Shown piece by piece: positions 6,710 through 10,391 of a stretch of 10,391 nt of DNA (position 1 is its first letter; each line of letters starts with the position of its first letter). The position numbers and the translations under genes are program-made. The stretch comes from Dehalococcoidia bacterium. Its GTDB lineage: Bacteria; Chloroflexota; Dehalococcoidia; UBA2979. The notes beneath the pieces are model-generated. The model ran no database searches, was not told the origin of the DNA, and was given only the letters and a program-made list of their open reading frames with translations. The stretch is taken from NCBI GenBank assembly GCA_023228765.1, contig JALOAM010000107.1, forward strand, positions 1-10,391. The letters run 5' to 3'.

Positions 6710-7573
6710 TCAGGATGTCGGGGCAGGCCGATCTCGCTCGACGGGGAAGCCGACGATCGAACCCCACTCGGTCCACGAGCCGTCGTAGACACGGACGTTC
6801 TGCCACCCGAGCAGGCGCGTGGCGGCGAACCACCCGAGGGAGGCCCGGTGGGAGAGGCGGCAGTAGGTCACGACGTCCGCCTCCGGGGTCGCGCCGGCAG
6901 CGCGGAGGTGTTCGTCGATCGGTCCGGCATCGAGGAACCGACCGTCGGGCTGGAGCAACTGCTCGAAGTAGAGGTGGCGGGCGCCCGGGATGCGCCCCGC
7001 CCGTTCCGCGCCGTGGTCGACCGAGAAGCTGGCGGGAGATACGCGCTCCCCGCCGTACTCCTCGGGTGAGCGCATGTCGATCAGGACGCGTTCGGGGTCA
7101 TCGAGGTGTGCGCGTACGTTATCGCGCCCGACGCGAGGCGATCCCGTCACCGCTCGCGGCGAGAGATCGCCCGGCGTCGCGGGCGGAGGTGCCTCGAGCG
7201 TGAGCGGTAGCCCTCGCGCGGCCCAGTGCGCCCGGCCTCCATCGAGGATGCTCGCGACGTGGTCGAGGCCGGAGAGCGCGAGCGTCCAGTAGAGGTAGGT
7301 CGCGTACTGGATGGGGTCGCCGACGAGGACGAGTCGGGAGCCCTCCGAGACACCCAGCGCACGGAGGCGTCCGGCCAGGACGTCCGGAGGAGGGAACTCA
7401 CGGTCCGCCTCGTCCCAGCAGAGCGCCTTCCACCAGGCGAACCGCGAGCCGGGGATGTGCCCGTCACGGGAGTACCGTGCGGTCGCCTCCTGCTCCGAGG
7501 ACACCTCGACGGCCACGACCGTCGGGTCGTCGAGGTGCTCGTGCAGCCAGTCGGTTGTGACGAGTGGTTCCAC
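6710..7573 (-). CDS. Two-domain rhodanese sulfurtransferase (SseA/CysA type)
   Basis: The product is a 287-residue thiosulfate or 3-mercaptopyruvate sulfurtransferase, which moves a sulfane sulfur via a Cys persulfide in the cytoplasm. The GTG start at 7571-7573 is chosen because GGGGAGG lies 5 bases upstream and the next residues (EPLVTTDWLHEHL) begin the rhodanese domain. A longer frame to 7702 adds only an unconserved Arg-rich stretch. The N-terminal domain (about 5-125) has the rhodanese fold motifs DGHIPGSRFAWW and LDGGRAHWAARG, but its active-site loop reads GDPIQYATY with no Cys, as usual for the inactive half. The C-terminal domain (about 145-280) carries RIPGARHLYFEQLL and the catalytic loop YCRLSHRAS, with Cys238 as the persulfide carrier, then VYDGSWTEWG. 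The CRLSHRA loop resembles Azotobacter RhdA (CQTHHRS) more than the CGSGVT loop of mercaptopyruvate enzymes, so thiosulfate specificity is favoured but unproven. The gene converges on dnaE2 with 16 bases between them. Confidence 0.9.
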   Translation of the reverse strand: MEPLVTTDWLHEHLDDPTVVAVEVSSEQEATARYSRDGHIPGSRFAWWKALCWDEADREFPPPDVLAGRLRALGVSEGSRLVLVGDPIQYATYLYWTLALSGLDHVASILDGGRAHWAARGLPLTLEAPPPATPGDLSPRAVTGSPRVGRDNVRAHLDDPERVLIDMRSPEEYGGERVSPASFSVDHGAERAGRIPGARHLYFEQLLQPDGRFLDAGPIDEHLRAAGATPEADVVTYCRLSHRASLGWFAATRLLGWQNVRVYDGSWTEWGSIVGFPVERDRPAPTS

Positions 7574-7748
7574 CGCGGCCTCCCCGCCTGCGCTCTCACG
7601 AATGACCGGACGACTGTAGCGATCCGTGCGCCGTCCGAGGTCCGGTGCGGCGTGTCTCGGCTTCCTCCCATCGCAGGCGCGGCACTTGGCGTTCCGTGCC
7701 ACCGGTGTGAGACTGCGGTCGGTGCGAGTGGGGACGCGCGACTCTCCG

Positions 7749-9656
7749 ATGGCGCCGGAGGTGCCGAGGTTGTCAGTTCAGTCACAGGCAGACGCCAGCT
7801 CATTGTCGCGTAACCGCGGCGTCCTGGTGGCGAGCCTGTCGAAGCCGGTCCGGGACTTCCTCAACACGGAGTCCGGCAGCGCTGGGATCCTCCTCGGTGT
7901 GGCGGTGGTGGCGCTTCTCTGGGCGAACTCGCCCTGGTCGGCGTCGTACGAAGACCTGTGGAGCACCGTGATCTCGGTCGAGGTGGGCTCGCGCTCGCTG
8001 TCGATGGATCTCACCCACTGGATCAACGACGGCCTGATGGTGCTCTTCTTCTTCGTGATTGGCCTCGAGCTCCGTCACGAGATCTCGGTCGGGGACCTCC
8101 GCGAGAAGCGACGCCTTATCGCCCCGTTCGTCGCGGGGCTGGGCGGGCTTGTTGTCCCGGCGCTGTTCTACCTGCTCATCAGTCCGTCCGGTGACGCCGC
8201 ACGGGGTTGGGGCATCGTGATCGGCACGGACACCGCGTTCCTCCTCGGCGCGCTCGCGCTCGTCGGGCCGAAGGCATCGACGCAGCTCCGCGTCTTCCTC
8301 CTCTCGATGACGATCGCGGACGACCTGATGGCCGTGACCGTCATCGGCGTCGTCTATTCCGACTCCATCAACATGACCGCGGTTGTCATCGCTGCCCTCT
8401 GCCTCGGCACGATCGGCCTCCTCGGTCGGCTCGGCGCATGGCAGACGCTGGCCTACGGGCTGGCGGGCTTCGGCGCCTGGCTCGCAACGATCGAGTCGGG
8501 GCTCCACCCCTCGATCACGGGCATGCTGGCCGGGCTGCTCGTCGTCTCCCGACCGCCGAAGCGTGACGCCATTGACCAGGCGGCGCGGTTGTTCACCGCG
8601 TTCCGGCAATCCCCGCTGCCGGAGGTCGGATACCGGGCCCGCCGGAGCATCCAGCGTGTCGTCTCCGTCAACGAGCGCTTCCAGAGGCTATTGCACCCCT
8701 GGACGAGCTACCTCATCGTCCCCGTCTTCGCGCTCGCGAACGCCGGCGTGGACCTGCGGGGCGGGCTCCTCGGGGAGGCGCTCACCTCGCCGGTGATGTG
8801 GGGCGTGCTCGTCGGCCTCGTGGTGGGCAAGCCCATCGGTGTCGGGGTGTTCGCCCTCGGCGTCACGGCCCTGCGGATCGGCACGCTGCCGAAGGGCCTG
8901 GGGCCGGGCTACATCATCGGCGGCGGCGCGCTCTCCGGGATGGGCTTCAGCGTCTCGCTCCTCATCGTCCACCTGGCGTTCGACTCGCAGCAGCTCCGCG
9001 ACGAGGCGACGGTGGGGGTGCTGGCCGCGTGTGCGCTTTCCGTGGTCACCGGGTGGATCATCTTCCGCCTGTCCGCCCGGATGGGCGCGGCGCCCCTCGA
9101 GCGTGCGGCCGCCCTCGCCGAACCCGTGGACCCGGACCGCGACCACATCCGAGGGCCGGTCGATGCGCCGCTGACACTGGTGGAGTACGGCGACTTCGAG
9201 TGCCCGTTCTGCGGCCAGACGACCGATGTCACCCGCTCGCTACGGGAGCGCTACGGCGACCAGCTCCGCTACGTCTTCCGCCACCTGCCGCTGGCGGACG
9301 TGCACCCGCACGCCGAGCTCGCCGCCGAGGCCGCGGAGGCCGCCGCCGCGCAGGGCCGCTTCTGGGAGATGCATGATCTGCTCTTCCGCCACCAGGACGA
9401 GCTCGAGTTCGAGGACCTCGTGGGGTACGCGGGCGACCTCGGGCTGGACGTGGAGCAGTTCACACGCGATCTGACGGAGGAAAGCCACGGCGACCGCATC
9501 CGTGAGGACGTAGCCAGCGCGGAGGCCGGCGGCGCCCGAGGCACCCCGACGTTCTTCGTCGCGGGCACACGCCACCGCGGACCGTGGGATGCAGAGAGCT
9601 TGTCCCGCGCCCTGGACGCTGCCTACGCGAGATGCACCGAGGTGACCGGGCGCTAG
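7749..9656 (+). CDS. nhaA: Na+/H+ antiporter NhaA fused to C-terminal DsbA-like thioredoxin domain
   Basis: The product has 635 residues if translation starts at ATG 7749. Residues about 30-445 form the polytopic NhaA domain, beginning LSKPVRDFLNTESGSAGILL. They include IGTDTAFLLGAL (Asp161, equivalent to E. coli Asp133), the ion-binding pair Asp191-Asp192 in TIADDLMAV, and Lys361 in GKPIGVG (equivalent to Lys300). These residues support electrogenic Na+(Li+)/H+ exchange across the cytoplasmic membrane. After a short linker, residues about 465-625 form a DsbA-like domain with the redox motif CPFC (485-488) in YGDFECPFCGQ, a helical insert, and the cis-proline loop GTPTFFVAG (Pro600). NhaA-DsbA fusions are known in high-GC Gram-positives, where the thioredoxin part's role is unclear. 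TTG at 7770 has a better ribosome-binding site (GGAGGT 7757-7762) and would remove 7 residues. The stop TAG interlocks with that of the opposing helicase gene. Confidence 0.92.
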   Translation: MAPEVPRLSVQSQADASSLSRNRGVLVASLSKPVRDFLNTESGSAGILLGVAVVALLWANSPWSASYEDLWSTVISVEVGSRSLSMDLTHWINDGLMVLFFFVIGLELRHEISVGDLREKRRLIAPFVAGLGGLVVPALFYLLISPSGDAARGWGIVIGTDTAFLLGALALVGPKASTQLRVFLLSMTIADDLMAVTVIGVVYSDSINMTAVVIAALCLGTIGLLGRLGAWQTLAYGLAGFGAWLATIESGLHPSITGMLAGLLVVSRPPKRDAIDQAARLFTAFRQSPLPEVGYRARRSIQRVVSVNERFQRLLHPWTSYLIVPVFALANAGVDLRGGLLGEALTSPVMWGVLVGLVVGKPIGVGVFALGVTALRIGTLPKGLGPGYIIGGGALSGMGFSVSLLIVHLAFDSQQLRDEATVGVLAACALSVVTGWIIFRLSARMGAAPLERAAALAEPVDPDRDHIRGPVDAPLTLVEYGDFECPFCGQTTDVTRSLRERYGDQLRYVFRHLPLADVHPHAELAAEAAEAAAAQGRFWEMHDLLFRHQDELEFEDLVGYAGDLGLDVEQFTRDLTEESHGDRIREDVASAEAGGARGTPTFFVAGTRHRGPWDAESLSRALDAAYARCTEVTGR

Positions 9657-10391
9657 CGGTTCGTCCTCGCTCGTTTCGGACGCTTCGGTGGAGTGTGGTT
9701 GCCGGGGCGTGGCCCCTTCGGCCGGTCCTTGTCGCGGGCGGGGGTGACGTGGGCCTCGCGTCCGTGGAACACGAGGTACTCGGCGCGCTCGAGGACTTGC
9801 GCCGCTGCCCGGCGCTCGACCTCGACGAGGGTGAAGTCGCCGTACATGTCGATCGCGCCGATCGCTTGCGGTGAGATGCCGGCCTCGGCGGTGAAGGCGT
9901 CCACCACGTCCTTCGGCCGCACTCCGTAGCGCCGGCCCGTGTCCATGTAGAGGCGGGTCATCCCGTCCTCGCCGTCCGGCACGTCCGGAGGGGGCGCGGC
10001 GGTGAACTCCTCGTGCCGTCCGGTGGCGCCCCCGTTCGCGAGGTAGATCGCGGCGGCGACCAGCTCCAGCGGGTCGTGCTGGTCCGCGAGCTCCTTCACC
10101 AGCGGCGCGTACGGCCTCGCCGCGCCCGATTCGACGACCTCGACCAGGGAGGTAAGGAGTGCCTCCCGGCGTCGCGCGAAGATGTCGCTCGGGGTGGGGA
10201 TGCGGATCTGGCGGAGCTTCTTGCGGATCGCACGCTCGATGTACTGGAGCTGCCGTGTCTCGCGAGGGGTGACGAAGGTGACGGCATCGCCCTTGCGCCC
10301 CATGCGTCCCGTCCGGCCGATGCGGTGGACGTAGGCATCAGCGTCGTCCGGGATGTCGAAGTTGAAGACGTGGGTCACATCCGGGATGTCC
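9653..10391 (-). CDS. DEAD-box RNA helicase, C-terminal part with DbpA-type RNA-binding domain (5' truncated)
   Basis: 245 residues are visible; the frame is open at the right edge and the N-terminal RecA domain lies outside the window. The visible part starts at DIPDVTHVFNFD (motif V region) and continues with motif VI HRIGRTGR (visible residues 22-29), which contacts ATP and couples hydrolysis to RNA unwinding. Then come a helical dimerisation-like region (about 45-120) and a DbpA-type RNA-binding domain (about 144-219): RLYMDTGRRYGVRPKDVV, then QAIGAIDMYGDFTLVEV. The C-terminus is a basic tail (about 220-245) rich in Lys, Arg and Pro, likely disordered and RNA-binding. The layout matches DeaD/CsdA-like helicases of cold adaptation and ribosome assembly. 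Internal GTG codons such as 10376-10378 are not starts, because conserved helicase sequence continues upstream. The stop TAG (plus-strand CTA 9653-9655) overlaps the nhaA stop. Confidence 0.93.
   Translation of the reverse strand, partial: DIPDVTHVFNFDIPDDADAYVHRIGRTGRMGRKGDAVTFVTPRETRQLQYIERAIRKKLRQIRIPTPSDIFARRREALLTSLVEVVESGAARPYAPLVKELADQHDPLELVAAAIYLANGGATGRHEEFTAAPPPDVPDGEDGMTRLYMDTGRRYGVRPKDVVDAFTAEAGISPQAIGAIDMYGDFTLVEVERRAAAQVLERAEYLVFHGREAHVTPARDKDRPKGPRPGNHTPPKRPKRARTNR

Noticed and set aside
7574..7702. 43-residue N-terminal extension of the rhodanese containing a C-x-x-C pair
   Set aside because: It is Arg-rich and unlike rhodanese N-termini, and a strong ribosome-binding site precedes the internal GTG at 7573.
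7686..7714. TTGGCG, 17 bases, GAGACT as a promoter for nhaA
   Set aside because: The spacing is right, but the hexamers match the consensus at only 4/6 and 3/6 positions, so it is not distinguishable from chance.

Overview
This is a GC-rich bacterial window with tightly packed genes, GTG/TTG starts and long spurious antisense frames. It holds an SOS-type translesion cassette (imuB, a small linker gene, dnaE2), a Gram-positive-type LexA box, an NhaA antiporter fused to a DsbA-like domain, and a DEAD-box helicase with a DbpA-type RNA-binding domain. Together these suggest a high-GC Chloroflexota (Thermomicrobia-like) or Actinomycetota genome. The lineage is an inference, because no rRNA or marker gene is present.

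Layout. (1) Positions 1-147 carry the 3' end of an HxlR-type regulator. It converges on a minus-strand pair, a DUF2249 protein (1366-1145) followed by a pirin (1081-152), probably one operon. (2) Positions 1367-1634 form a divergent intergenic region. It contains nested inverted repeats (1433-1558), a near-consensus LexA box (1586-1599), and an imuB ribosome-binding site lying inside a short GC hairpin (1610-1630). (3) Positions 1635-6693 hold the mutagenic repair operon: a catalytically degenerate Y-family ImuB, a 115-residue linker protein, and DnaE2. The genes are joined by 4-base GTGA and ATGA overlaps. (4) Positions 6710-7573 (minus) encode a two-domain rhodanese whose only visible active-site loop is in the C-terminal domain. 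(5) Positions 7749-9656 (plus) encode the NhaA-DsbA fusion. (6) From 9653 to the right edge (minus) lies the C-terminal part of the helicase. Its stop codon interlocks with that of nhaA in a CTAG palindrome.

How the genes work together. The central operon reads as a complete inducible mutasome. LexA cleavage after DNA damage would derepress one transcript encoding a polymerase-like scaffold (ImuB), a small partner and the error-prone replicase (DnaE2). ImuA, the usual third member, is absent from the window and the small linker gene sits in the operon instead. The flanking genes (sulfur transfer, ion and redox homeostasis, pirin) are ordinary stress or housekeeping genes with no evident functional tie to the mutasome. 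No mobile element, CRISPR array, tRNA or rRNA was seen. The least described parts are the small linker protein and the structured intergenic region upstream of the SOS promoter.
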